The notes under the pieces are model-generated. The model saw nothing but the letters and a program-made list of their open reading frames with translations. It had not been told where the DNA came from and made no database searches. This document shows, one piece after another, positions 50,710 to 58,945 of a stretch of 58,945 nt of DNA. The position numbers were made by a program, and so were the translations under genes. This DNA is from an uncultured Clostridia bacterium (GTDB lineage Bacteria > Bacillota > Clostridia > Oscillospirales > Acutalibacteraceae): positions 1-58,945 of the forward strand of contig CAMNST010000016.1 of the NCBI GenBank assembly GCA_946555465.1, given 5' to 3'. How positions within the stretch are numbered: position 1 is the first letter of the stretch; each line of letters begins with the position of its first letter.

Positions 50710-51816
50710 ATGGGTGGTACAAATTTACATAATTATGATTTAGATAAAACTATGAGTGAGTTGTTTAATCTTAATCCAACCGAATATAAAGAAATCGCAA
50801 TTAGAAATTTAGATTTAAATAATACTGTTATCGATGAATTAAGAAGAATAAATGTGCTTTATCTTAGTGATATGTTATTGCTATCCAGCAAGGATTTGTT
50901 GAATGTACGAACACTTGGAATGGGTAAATTGAATAAACTATATGATTTTTTTAGTGATTTGAAAAATGGTAATATAGATATAGCTGCTTATAAAATATCT
51001 TCAATTCATAATGTTCCATTAACGATAGCATTAAACAGAGAAAAAATTATTAATGGTGATTTTTCTTCAGTTGATGTTTCTAAAAACAATGAGAAAATTA
51101 TTTCGAAATATTTTGTTGCTCAGAAAACAATAGGACAAGAGCTTGCAAATATAAGTACCAATAATCCGCAATATATTTTATCTATAGTTCAGTCTTTATC
51201 TACTTTTCATCAAAAACAAAGTATTATAATTAATAAAAGAAAATCGTTGACAGGTTTAATGTATTCAATAAAGAATAACAGAAGAATTCAAAAGGTTGAT
51301 AGATACATAGATATATATCCTTCAAATATTAATGATAGACAAGTATTAAAAAGAATTTATTGTAGGAATGATGTTGAATTGACACCACAAGAAATTGATA
51401 AGATTGTTATTGATAGTAAAGAATACAATATTGTAATTGCGTTTCTATCTTGGTTGTTTTTGTCTCCTCAATACTATATAAATAACTTAATGAAGAAGGT
51501 GTTAAATAATCCATTAAAGAAAAGGATTATAAAATTAAGAATAGACAATTATTCTTTTTTGGAAATAGCAGAAATCGTAAAATATAATCAAGAAGTTGTA
51601 ATAAAAAAGCATAATGAAGTAATCAAGTCTTTTTTTGCAAGCAACGATTCTTTGGCAGCATTCTTGCTGTTATCCTTAGATTTAAATAAAAAATATTTTA
51701 GCATTGCTGAACTTACTGAAGAATTTGGAGAGATTACACCAATACTCTTTTATTTGTATAAAAATTCTAATAATTCACGAATTGAAACAAATAATGGATA
51801 TTTAATCGTTAAATAA
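50710..51816 (+). CDS. RNA polymerase alpha-CTD-like + sigma-4-like HTH protein
   Basis: A 368-residue protein. Residues 28-84 (AIRNLDLNNTVIDELRRINV, then YLSDMLLLSSKDLLNVRTLG) follow the pattern of the RNA polymerase alpha C-terminal domain, with its helix-hairpin-helix and LLxLSxxDLLxVRxLG signature. A second DNA-binding region near residues 275-315 (KKRIIKLRIDNYSFLEIAEI, then VVIKKHNEVIKSF) resembles a sigma-70 region-4 helix-turn-helix. This suggests a transcription factor contacting promoter and polymerase. ATG 50710 follows GTGGAGG. It is the last gene of the AT-rich cassette; the exact role is unknown. Confidence 0.65.
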   Translation: MGGTNLHNYDLDKTMSELFNLNPTEYKEIAIRNLDLNNTVIDELRRINVLYLSDMLLLSSKDLLNVRTLGMGKLNKLYDFFSDLKNGNIDIAAYKISSIHNVPLTIALNREKIINGDFSSVDVSKNNEKIISKYFVAQKTIGQELANISTNNPQYILSIVQSLSTFHQKQSIIINKRKSLTGLMYSIKNNRRIQKVDRYIDIYPSNINDRQVLKRIYCRNDVELTPQEIDKIVIDSKEYNIVIAFLSWLFLSPQYYINNLMKKVLNNPLKKRIIKLRIDNYSFLEIAEIVKYNQEVVIKKHNEVIKSFFASNDSLAAFLLLSLDLNKKYFSIAELTEEFGEITPILFYLYKNSNNSRIETNNGYLIVK

Positions 51817-51820
51817 AAGA

Positions 51821-51846
51821 AGGGATGCTTCTGCATCCTTTTTTGT
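51821..51846 (+). terminator. Terminator of the AT-rich cassette
   Basis: AGGGATGC-TTCT-GCATCCTT with one G-U pair, then T6. Confidence 0.85.
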
Positions 51847-51884
51847 GTTTTATTATTCAATAATGCAATATTGTTGAGTATTTT

Positions 51885-51934
51885 ATACATTTTAGTATAA
51901 TGTATTGACACAATAATTTAAAAATTTGTATACT
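51885..51934 (+). promoter_or_regulatory. Promoter with overlapping inverted repeat in the 420-bp gap
   Basis: ATACATT/AATGTAT inverted repeat (51885-51905) abuts TTGACA (51905-51910), 18 nt, TATACT (51929-51934). The rest of the 51847-52238 gap is very AT-rich without a supportable gene. The transcript would have a long leader to the sigma gene. Confidence 0.45.
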
Positions 51935-52104
51935 TAAAATATAAAAAATGTCACAAAAATCGAATTATAAGGGATATAGTGTTGTATATGATAGGACTTT
52001 TTTAACCTTACTTGATTCTCAATCAAAAAAGAATTGTATATACAGTTAATTTTGATTTGTTAATTAATTCATAAGAATAACATAATAAGTTCAATAAAAT
52101 TTTA

Positions 52105-52135
52105 GTTACTATTTGTATTTATTGTAACTATATTA
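52105..52135 (+). promoter_or_regulatory. Putative autoregulatory ECF promoter before the sigma gene
   Basis: GTTACT, 17 nt, CTATATTA, about 100 nt before the sigma ATG. The same boxes and spacing occur at 47960. Confidence 0.5.
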
Positions 52136-52238
52136 TTAGGATGTATAATTTGTTTAGCATTTTATATTGCAATTAGGTAAATATAATTGACGATATATTA
52201 ATTGTATCATTTAAACAATAAACGAATAAAGAGGAATT

Positions 52239-52817
52239 ATGAGTAGAATTAATTTGACTCCAAAAAATTTATTCCATAAAAAAGATAAAATTGATAGAAT
52301 AATGAAAGAGTGTGAGCAATATCGAAATGATTTAATCAGATACTGCTATCAATATTTTGAGTATGAATATGAGTATGCTGAGGATTGTGTTCAGGAAGCA
52401 TACTTGGCTTTATATGAGAATTTATCTAAGGGAATTGAGATATCAAATTATAAATCATGGCTTATTAAAGTAGTCTTGAATTATAAGAATAAAGCAATAA
52501 AAGATAAAATTAAAAGAAATGAAAAAGATTTTAATGATAGCTTAGAAAAGGATTCTACAATAAATAATTCTATTACATATGAACCTGATTATGTTGAACA
52601 ACTAATTTCAGATGAAACTATTGAAGAGCGAATGATGATAATTATATCTAAGTTAAATAAAGATGAGCAGAATCTATATTTTTTGCATTACCGTGACAAG
52701 AAAAATTTTAAAGAAATCTCTGAAGAAATGGGTATTGCTCATACAGCAGCAAGGCAAAGACATGTCGAGCTAAAAAGAAAAATAATGAAACTAATAAAAG
52801 AATATGAAGAAAATTAG
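52239..52817 (+). CDS. ECF-type RNA polymerase sigma factor
   Basis: A 192-residue sigma-70-family protein. Region 2 is seen at about residues 28-75 (LIRYCYQYFEYEYEYAEDCV, then QEAYLALYENL), with the DCVQEAYLAL core of ECF sigmas. Region 4 is at about 130-185 (LNKDEQNLYFLHYRDKKNFK, then EISEEMGIAHTAARQRHVEL). AGAGG precedes the ATG. It is followed by a membrane anti-sigma gene, a secreted protein and a secreted RHS protein. Related promoter boxes before these genes suggest a shared regulon. Confidence 0.9.
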   Translation: MSRINLTPKNLFHKKDKIDRIMKECEQYRNDLIRYCYQYFEYEYEYAEDCVQEAYLALYENLSKGIEISNYKSWLIKVVLNYKNKAIKDKIKRNEKDFNDSLEKDSTINNSITYEPDYVEQLISDETIEERMMIIISKLNKDEQNLYFLHYRDKKNFKEISEEMGIAHTAARQRHVELKRKIMKLIKEYEEN

Positions 52818-52826
52818 ATTTTTTAA

Positions 52827-52856
52827 CTCACACTTTGTTTTCTCGCAACACTATAT
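52827..52856 (+). promoter_or_regulatory. Putative ECF promoter before the anti-sigma gene
   Basis: CTCACACTT (52827-52835), 13 nt, CACTATAT (52849-52856). The same two words with the same spacing recur at 54243. The start would fall at the ribosome site, giving a very short leader. Confidence 0.5.
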
Positions 52857-52873
52857 ATATAGGAGGTAAGATT

Positions 52874-53674
52874 GTGTCTAATAAATTCAGTGAAGAAGAA
52901 TTATTAAAAGTCGCAGAAACAGGATTAGCAGATTTAACTTGTGAGCAAATTAAAGAAATGATAAAAAAAGAATCTGCGAAAGATTATGAAGATATAAATA
53001 CAGAGTTTATTGATTTATGTTTTGATGTTTTATCTATGAAACAAAACGAAGATTTATTTGTAATAGTGAACGCTAACAAAAAAGCCAAAAGAATAATAGT
53101 CAGAAAGGTTTTAGTATTTGTAGCAATTTTTGTTACATTAGTTGTTACAACAGTTACTGTTTCGGCAAGTGTATTTCATTTTAATATTCCAAAAGAAATA
53201 TCATCTTGGATTGAAGGAAAAGCAAAAACAGATATGAACTTGGAACTTGCTGATACAACTGCTGATAGCTATGGACTTAAAAATACGGATTTGGTAAAGG
53301 AGTTAAATACTTATGGATTATCTCCTGTTACAATCCCTGAGGAGTTGATAAAAGAAAACACCAAAATCATTAGTATTGATAATATAACTACAGAAAAAAC
53401 AATTTCTACGGATGTTAAAATTGAATTTAACTATAACAACTCGTATGGTAATTTAGGTGTTTCACAATATGCAGATGATTATGAATGGACCGGAGAACTG
53501 GTTAGCGAGAATGTATTATCAGGCGAAATGATAAAAGTAAACGGAATGGATGTTTTAATTTTTGAAAGAGAAGACAGTTGCAGTATTTATTACAAAGATA
53601 ATTTTACCGTTTATTATATATATTTAGAAACGGATATTAATAGTGCAAGACTATTGGCACAGTCTATAAAATAG
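52874..53674 (+). CDS. Membrane anti-sigma factor-like protein (DUF4367-type C-terminus)
   Basis: A 266-residue protein starting at GTG 52874 behind ATAGGAGGT. The N-terminal cytoplasmic part (residues 1-75) would bind the sigma factor. One membrane helix (VLVFVAIFVTLVVTTVTVSA, about residues 78-98) is followed by an extracellular domain whose end (MIKVNGMDVLIFEREDSCSI, then TVYYIYLETD) is typical of the DUF4367 sensor domain of clostridial anti-sigma/regulatory proteins. It lies directly after the sigma gene, so the pair probably senses an envelope signal. Confidence 0.75.
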   Translation: MSNKFSEEELLKVAETGLADLTCEQIKEMIKKESAKDYEDINTEFIDLCFDVLSMKQNEDLFVIVNANKKAKRIIVRKVLVFVAIFVTLVVTTVTVSASVFHFNIPKEISSWIEGKAKTDMNLELADTTADSYGLKNTDLVKELNTYGLSPVTIPEELIKENTKIISIDNITTEKTISTDVKIEFNYNNSYGNLGVSQYADDYEWTGELVSENVLSGEMIKVNGMDVLIFEREDSCSIYYKDNFTVYYIYLETDINSARLLAQSIK

Positions 53675-53690
53675 ACGGAAAGGAAAATAA

Positions 53691-54179
53691 ATGAAAAAAT
53701 TTTTATCTGTATTTTTTACAATTTTAATGGCTATATGCTCTTTGACTCCAAGTTATGCTTTTGCAGCAGGCAATTCTGAATTTGATTCTGAATTCACACA
53801 GCAGGAATTTGAATCATTGGAACATACATATGCTGTTTCAATTCAGCCATATAGCACTGGTCTTATAGTAGATAAAAAAATAGGAATTGCTAAAAGTAAC
53901 AGTAATTTATTAATTACCGGTTTCACAAGTGGAAATTCTTCTGTTATTAAGTGCGGATTTACAAAGGTAGTTATACAAAGAAGAGCATCTTCAAGTGCAT
54001 CATGGTCAAATTATAAAACATTCAATGACCTATATTCTGAGGGGACTTATTACAAACTATCAAAAACGGTTCCTGTCGATGCTGGATATCAGTATAGAGT
54101 AACGGCTACACACTATGCAAAAAAATCCTTATTAGCAACACAGAAAATTGAAGCAACTACAGGTTACTTGTCATTTTAA
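53691..54179 (+). CDS. Small secreted protein (DUF6147-like)
   Basis: A 162-residue exported protein. The signal peptide (residues 1-25, cut after YAFAA) is followed by an acidic linker and a beta-rich domain (KIGIAKSNSNLLITGFTSGN, then VVIQRRASSSASWSNYKTF) resembling the DUF6147 family of clostridial secreted proteins. GGAAAGGAA precedes the ATG. It is probably co-transcribed with the anti-sigma gene and ended by a strong terminator. Function unknown. Confidence 0.7.
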   Translation: MKKFLSVFFTILMAICSLTPSYAFAAGNSEFDSEFTQQEFESLEHTYAVSIQPYSTGLIVDKKIGIAKSNSNLLITGFTSGNSSVIKCGFTKVVIQRRASSSASWSNYKTFNDLYSEGTYYKLSKTVPVDAGYQYRVTATHYAKKSLLATQKIEATTGYLSF

Positions 54180-54190
54180 ATCAATGTAGA

Positions 54191-54226
54191 AAAGATGTCA
54201 GAACGGAAATCTGACATCTTTTTTTA
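54191..54226 (+). terminator. Terminator of the sigma/anti-sigma operon
   Basis: A perfect 12-bp stem (54191-54202 with 54210-54221), with a T run. Confidence 0.9.
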
Positions 54227-54242
54227 TTTTTATAAAATTTTC

Positions 54243-54274
54243 CTCACACTTAATTAATTATATACACTATATTA
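54243..54274 (+). promoter_or_regulatory. Putative ECF promoter of the RHS gene
   Basis: CTCACACTT (54243-54251), 13 nt, CACTATATTA (54265-54274). The first word and the first eight bases of the second are identical to 52827-52856. A leader of about 170 nt follows. Confidence 0.55.
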
Positions 54275-54447
54275 GTAGAAAGATATATTTTTAATAAAGT
54301 TTTATTGAAAATTATTATGAAAGAGGTGTATCCAATGTTTTAAAATTGCAAGCATTATATTTTAATATGTACTAAAATGACAGTAAAACTCGTTCGAAAA
54401 AATTAAAACAAAACGATTATAAAAAGCAAAAGAAAGAAGGTTAAAAT

Positions 54448-57400
54448 ATGAAAAATAATTCTATCAACTTAAAAATAAAAATATGGAAAAAGTCGCTTTG
54501 CATTTTGCTGTCAATTATTATGGCATTTGGTACTTTTGTAATTATGACTTTTGGTAGCTTAACATTATCTGATTATATTGATTTAAGAAACCTTATTACT
54601 GCTGAAGCTGCTGTTGACTCGTCCGTTCCAATATTTTACAGATACGGAGAGCTTGTGGGAATATATACAGTAAACCATCAAGATAATAATCTACAATATA
54701 AGATCGGTGATGATGGGGTTTGGTCTGATTATTCAGTTCCCTTTGCTATTCCAGCACATAAAATCACTAAGGTTTATGCAAGAACGGTTTCCGATGGTAA
54801 AACAACATATATGAATTTGTCAAATACGGACAAAGCACTCGGAACATATGAAGAAAGTAATATTGATTTTGAAATTTTATATAACAATATTACTTTCCCA
54901 TACACAAGAAGTTACAACAGCGCCGATAAAGAATGGTTTGATTCAACACAAAGTAAGATTACATATAAGGATAACCGAATCGAAGTTAAGCTTCCTGACG
55001 GCTCTGTTTATCCTGTAATAAGAAAATCTGCTGATTTATATGTTGATGAATTAAATGGATATACATTGACTAATGTTTCAGGTAATTTCATTTTTGATAA
55101 TGAACAGTACAGATATTATTTTGCTATTGATGAAAATAAAGAATTTTCATTTTTAACAGCAGTAGAAGATTATTCTGGCAACAGATTATCATTTAATCGT
55201 ACACAGAATGATGTTTCAATTGAAGATGATACAGGCAGAACATTTACATTGTCAAGTAATAATGGTAAAATAATTATTACCGATGCTAATGGTAATGAAA
55301 TTAAATATGAAACCGAAAACAACAAATATATTAAGGTTAAAGATCAGTCTGACTCTATCATTGGTGAATATAAATACAATAACGATATTTTAATTAAAAG
55401 TATGGATAAATCAATCAGTTATGATAAGAATAACAGATTGAATAAAATTACTTATGATAACGGCTCGTTTGAAAACTATATTTACGATGATGAAAATATG
55501 ACATATTCTACTATTTCATCAAGTGGAAAGACAACTAAAACAGTTTATAACGATGCATTTCTTCCTGTTGAGTATACTAATGAATATGGAACTAAAACCG
55601 AATACACATATGATGATAATTACCGAGTAGTAACAAAGAAGATAAATGACACTACTGTGAACTATACATATGACGAAAAAGGCAATATGCTTTCTTTGGT
55701 TACTGATAATGATAACGGAGAAATCTATTACACATACGATGATAACAATAATGTTATAAAAGAGCAGCGCAATGGAGATTACTATTTTTACACTTATGAT
55801 GACAAGAACAACATTATAATAAGTGCGGTGCTTGATAAAGAGTATGACGGAAACATTCCAAATGAATATGATGAAGCACTGCCTTATTCGGAAATCACTG
55901 AATATGAATGTGATGATTACGGAAGAATTATAAAGGAAACAAATAATTCCGATACTGTTTATAAGTATGAGTATAATTCGGTTGGTGATGTTACAAAATT
56001 CACTTCTGAAATATCTGAAGATGGCGAAATTACCATTGATACTGTCGACAAAACCTATGATAAGATGAGTAATCTTCTGACAGAACACAATGATGAATAT
56101 GATAATTTATACATTCGTGATGAAGCAGGAAAAATTATCTTTTCTGATGAAAATGGAGAATATACTCGTACATTCTATGATGATTACGAAAGAGTAATTC
56201 GTGAAATCACAACAGAAGATTATAACAAGGCTTTTGAAGGTTTACCTGAAGAAAACACTTATTCAGATGATGATGCAGGCAGTAAATATGTATATGGCGA
56301 AAATGGAAATTTGATAAGTGTAAAGAATCGTCTTGGCGTAATTACAGAATTCGAGTATTACGCTACCGGTGAAAAGAAAACAGAAATCTTTGATATTTAT
56401 GAATTTAATTATACACGCAGCGGAAAAGTAGATAATATTAAGATTGCAGGTAATACAACTGTATCATTGTCTTATGATGACAATGATAATTTGTTGGAAG
56501 AAAATTATGCTAATGGCGATACTGTTCGCTATGAATATGATGATAACAATAATTTGGTAAAACAATACCATAATGAAAGTTCAATCCCCTCTATAGCATA
56601 TACATATAACGAAGAAAATAAATTAACTCAAAAGGTTAATGCTGATAACGATTTAAAATATATATATGATAATGATGGGAATTTCAACATTTACAAATTA
56701 TCTGATAACAGTTTAATTCAGGCATACAAAGATACGGTTGTAGAAGAAAAAGAAGAATCAATATCTGAAATCAGAGCTGAAGAAACACATTTCGGAAGTT
56801 CTCATTCGGCTATAATAAAAAAGGATTGTATTTCATATACATCAAATTCTGATACAGTTGAATATCGTACCTATAAAAATGATAATATTTATTATGCCGA
56901 TTCCGTAAAACTTAATGATGAAAGTATATTGTATTCCGAATATTCTTATGATGATGAACAGAATATTACTGAGAAAACTTTTCTTAACCAAAGCAAAATT
57001 GTTAATACATATGACAATGAAAATCGTATACTATCAACAGCATCAAACAATATTACCACAGATTATGCTTATGACAATAATAATCAGCTTGTTAAGGCTG
57101 ATAATAACTCTTATGTCTATAACAATCGTGGCAATATAACAAAGAAAATTTCTGATGGAAAAGTAACTGAATTCTATTATAACAATAAATGGAATGATCA
57201 GCTTTCAGCAGTGAATGATGTTGAATTGATTTATGATGAGGTCGGCAATCTTATTTCTTTTGGTAATTTAAGTTTTTCTTGGACATCAGGCAGACTTCTT
57301 GAGAGTATTACAAATGGAACTGAAACATACAGTTATACCTATGATGAAAACGGAATAAGAACATCAAAAACAGTAAATGGCACAACAACATATTTCAATT

Positions 57401-58377
57401 CTGAAAATGGTGTTTTGCTCTCACAGACAGATGGAACAAATACAATAATATATCAGTATGACTTGAGCGGTATCCCTCTTGGTTTCATATATAATGATAC
57501 TCAGTATTTCTATATGACCAATCAAATGAATGATATTATTGGTATTACAGATTCAAATGGTAAAGTAGTTGCAAATTATGCATATGATGAATGGGGTAAT
57601 GAAACACTTAACGATTCATCTGAAATAGCTGCAATTAATCCATTAAGATACAGGAGTTATTATCAGGATGCAGAAACAGGTTATTACTATTTGATGTCCC
57701 GTTACTATAATGCTGAAATATGTAGATTTATTAATGCCGATATTCCACAAATGGCTCAAAGAGGAATAGATACTATCAATGGTCTTAATCTTTACGCATA
57801 TTGCAATAACAATCCTGTTAACAATGTTGATGACTTTGGCTATTACTCTTGTAAAAATGCTACCGCATACGCTGATAAATGGTGGAATGGATTTAATACA
57901 GCCGAATATAAGACAAACAATCATGACTGTGCAAATTTTGTTTCTCAATGTCTATATGCAGGTGGATTAAGTAGTATGACAGGTTCATTTGGTAGTTCGT
58001 CAGGTTGGCATCATTTAAAAAAACTTGGTGTATTTCAAATTTCTAACGCTTGGGGAATAGCTACGGATTTAATGAATTGGTTGGGTGATTTTGCACAAAC
58101 AATTTATATTTTTAAATCAAACTCAGATGTTGAAAAATATGCGAAGGAAATGAGTGGTATGAGTAAGTGTTCTGCTGTTATTATGTTTGATAAAACAAGT
58201 GATGGTGTAATTGATCATGCCGCAATAAATGGAACTATTTATAATTCGAGTAGTAAAAAAGATATAGCTTTTTATGCCCATACTAGTGCAAGAGATGGTA
58301 AAACATCTTCACTAAAAAATCAATGGGGGACATATAAATTTATTTATTATATGATTATTTCTTTTTCTTGGGGTTAA
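54448..58377 (+). CDS. Secreted RHS-repeat protein with C-terminal cysteine amidase (Amidase_6-like) domain
   Basis: A 1309-residue protein. A long signal/anchor helix (about residues 15-45) is followed by a beta-rich N-terminal domain and many YD/RHS repeats (YTYDEKGNMLSL, YDDNNNVIKEQRNG, and so on) to the RHS-core end (YDEWGNE, LRYRSYYQDAETGYYYLMSR, NLYAYCNNNPVNNVDDFG). The variable C-terminal 175 residues begin about 1135 and look like the Amidase_6 papain-like fold: AYADKWWNGFN, NNHDCANFVSQCLYAGG (Cys1161), DHAAING (His1257). RHS shells usually carry toxin tips, so a wall- or peptide-cleaving toxin is likely. AGAAAGAAGG precedes the ATG. Confidence 0.85.
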   Translation: MKNNSINLKIKIWKKSLCILLSIIMAFGTFVIMTFGSLTLSDYIDLRNLITAEAAVDSSVPIFYRYGELVGIYTVNHQDNNLQYKIGDDGVWSDYSVPFAIPAHKITKVYARTVSDGKTTYMNLSNTDKALGTYEESNIDFEILYNNITFPYTRSYNSADKEWFDSTQSKITYKDNRIEVKLPDGSVYPVIRKSADLYVDELNGYTLTNVSGNFIFDNEQYRYYFAIDENKEFSFLTAVEDYSGNRLSFNRTQNDVSIEDDTGRTFTLSSNNGKIIITDANGNEIKYETENNKYIKVKDQSDSIIGEYKYNNDILIKSMDKSISYDKNNRLNKITYDNGSFENYIYDDENMTYSTISSSGKTTKTVYNDAFLPVEYTNEYGTKTEYTYDDNYRVVTKKINDTTVNYTYDEKGNMLSLVTDNDNGEIYYTYDDNNNVIKEQRNGDYYFYTYDDKNNIIISAVLDKEYDGNIPNEYDEALPYSEITEYECDDYGRIIKETNNSDTVYKYEYNSVGDVTKFTSEISEDGEITIDTVDKTYDKMSNLLTEHNDEYDNLYIRDEAGKIIFSDENGEYTRTFYDDYERVIREITTEDYNKAFEGLPEENTYSDDDAGSKYVYGENGNLISVKNRLGVITEFEYYATGEKKTEIFDIYEFNYTRSGKVDNIKIAGNTTVSLSYDDNDNLLEENYANGDTVRYEYDDNNNLVKQYHNESSIPSIAYTYNEENKLTQKVNADNDLKYIYDNDGNFNIYKLSDNSLIQAYKDTVVEEKEESISEIRAEETHFGSSHSAIIKKDCISYTSNSDTVEYRTYKNDNIYYADSVKLNDESILYSEYSYDDEQNITEKTFLNQSKIVNTYDNENRILSTASNNITTDYAYDNNNQLVKADNNSYVYNNRGNITKKISDGKVTEFYYNNKWNDQLSAVNDVELIYDEVGNLISFGNLSFSWTSGRLLESITNGTETYSYTYDENGIRTSKTVNGTTTYFNSENGVLLSQTDGTNTIIYQYDLSGIPLGFIYNDTQYFYMTNQMNDIIGITDSNGKVVANYAYDEWGNETLNDSSEIAAINPLRYRSYYQDAETGYYYLMSRYYNAEICRFINADIPQMAQRGIDTINGLNLYAYCNNNPVNNVDDFGYYSCKNATAYADKWWNGFNTAEYKTNNHDCANFVSQCLYAGGLSSMTGSFGSSSGWHHLKKLGVFQISNAWGIATDLMNWLGDFAQTIYIFKSNSDVEKYAKEMSGMSKCSAVIMFDKTSDGVIDHAAINGTIYNSSSKKDIAFYAHTSARDGKTSSLKNQWGTYKFIYYMIISFSWG

Positions 58378-58392
58378 AAGGCTGGTGCAACT

Positions 58393-58945
58393 ATGACGAA
58401 AAAACATAAAATCACAGTTTCTGTTATTGCAGTTTTAGCGATAATAGTAACAGTAATTGTTGGCAAAAATATATATAAGGAAAATCTGATAAAAAATGTT
58501 GATATATATATTTCCTCCGTTTCGCTTATTGAAAATCTTGATGTTTCCAAAAACGAAAATGTATATGACTTAATAGAACCATTCTTTTATCAGACAGTCG
58601 GCGATATTTGTGTGCAATATGATCCTTTAAAGGAGTTTTCAGAAACACAGAAAGCTATGAAATTTGATTTAAGCAAATTCAATGTATATAAAATAACAAT
58701 TGCCTGTGATATGAAAAACATTGCCGAAGATAAATATGTTTCTTCATCATTGATAGATTTTTGCAAAGAAGAAACATATATGCAAGTACCCTGCAATGTG
58801 TCATCTAATATATGTGTTGACGATACTCTTTATTATTTCGTATCAAATGAATATAGCGAAGAGGATGTTAAACATTATCTTAAAAACACAGGCATTCCGA
58901 TATATACAAATATAGGTAAAGATGTATTGCATGGGATAGTAAATT
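58393..58945 (+). CDS. Membrane-anchored protein, partial (runs off the window); possible immunity protein
   Basis: An open frame of 184 codons without a stop up to the window end, starting at ATG 58393, 15 bp after the RHS stop. The N-terminus is KKHKITVSVIAVLAIIVTVI, a single membrane helix, followed by an extracytoplasmic domain (IYISSVSLIENLDV, KEFSETQKAMKFDL) with several Cys. No family recognised. Gene order (directly after an RHS gene with a toxin-like end) suggests an immunity or partner protein acting outside the membrane, where the amidase would act. That is inference only. Confidence 0.55.
   Translation, partial: MTKKHKITVSVIAVLAIIVTVIVGKNIYKENLIKNVDIYISSVSLIENLDVSKNENVYDLIEPFFYQTVGDICVQYDPLKEFSETQKAMKFDLSKFNVYKITIACDMKNIAEDKYVSSSLIDFCKEETYMQVPCNVSSNICVDDTLYYFVSNEYSEEDVKHYLKNTGIPIYTNIGKDVLHGIVN

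Noticed and set aside
55519-56088. A 189-codon antisense ORF inside the RHS gene
   Set aside because: It is a shadow of the YD-repeat codons; low-complexity hydrophobic translation without a start signal.

Overview
The window is AT-rich DNA from a low-GC Gram-positive anaerobe, most likely a gut Clostridia/Oscillospirales (Ruminococcus-like) member. Evidence is strong AGGAGG/AGGTGA ribosome sites, sortase-anchored surface proteins, SpoVG, and a conjugative module of the type common in gut Clostridia. The taxon is inferred from gene content only.

Left part (1-11,016) is chromosomal. It opens with a 5'-truncated prophage minor-capsid gene on the minus strand whose C-terminus is a JAMM-like domain, followed by a small overlapping gene. 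Next comes a dense one-directional run of small enzymes: two P-loop kinase-like proteins, two NUDIX hydrolases, three SAM methyltransferases, two GNAT acetyltransferases, a hypoxanthine/uracil-DNA glycosylase, a MATE efflux pump and a YhhN-like membrane protein. Two intergenic regions hold promoter-leader-terminator units: a ~95-nt RNA carrying a 5S-rRNA-like core, and a 34-codon leader ORF before a terminator. The part ends with two tRNA genes (CAT anticodon; Trp).

Middle part (about 11,050-47,350) is an integrative conjugative element without a visible integrase. Its left half is an anti-restriction/accessory set: DUF4314, Dcm-, Dam- and MT-A70-type DNA methyltransferases without restriction partners, YubB-LPD28, YodL-DUF3846, DUF3849, SpoVG and AbrB-like proteins. 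A large thioester/Cna-B/VaFE adhesin follows. The mating machinery is VirB2-, VirB3- and VirB6-like proteins, a two-part VirB4, a class B sortase, an NlpC/P60 hydrolase, an RHH accessory protein, a relaxase with Sel1 repeats, a DUF3991/TOPRIM protein and a VirD4 coupling protein. HU, an XRE repressor, a HipA-like kinase and a Y-family polymerase are interspersed. About a dozen of the soluble accessory proteins share a short C-terminal tail (acidic stretch, then a Ser/Thr-Met ending such as QSM, SMS, MTM). The machinery proteins lack it, so a type IV secretion signal is a reasonable hypothesis. Four genes appear to start at AUA.

Right part (47,400-58,945) is still more AT-rich. An XRE regulator is followed by four uncharacterised genes (two Cys-pair zinc-type proteins, one protein joining an RNA polymerase alpha-CTD-like domain to a sigma-4-like helix-turn-helix, and one unknown). 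Then come an ECF sigma factor, a membrane anti-sigma factor, a small secreted protein and a secreted RHS protein ending in a cysteine amidase domain, with a truncated membrane gene behind it. A repeated promoter-like element (ACT-N16/17-CTATAT) precedes the four-gene cassette, the sigma gene, the anti-sigma gene and the RHS gene. This suggests one sigma-controlled regulon, and it is the best candidate here for an undescribed system.
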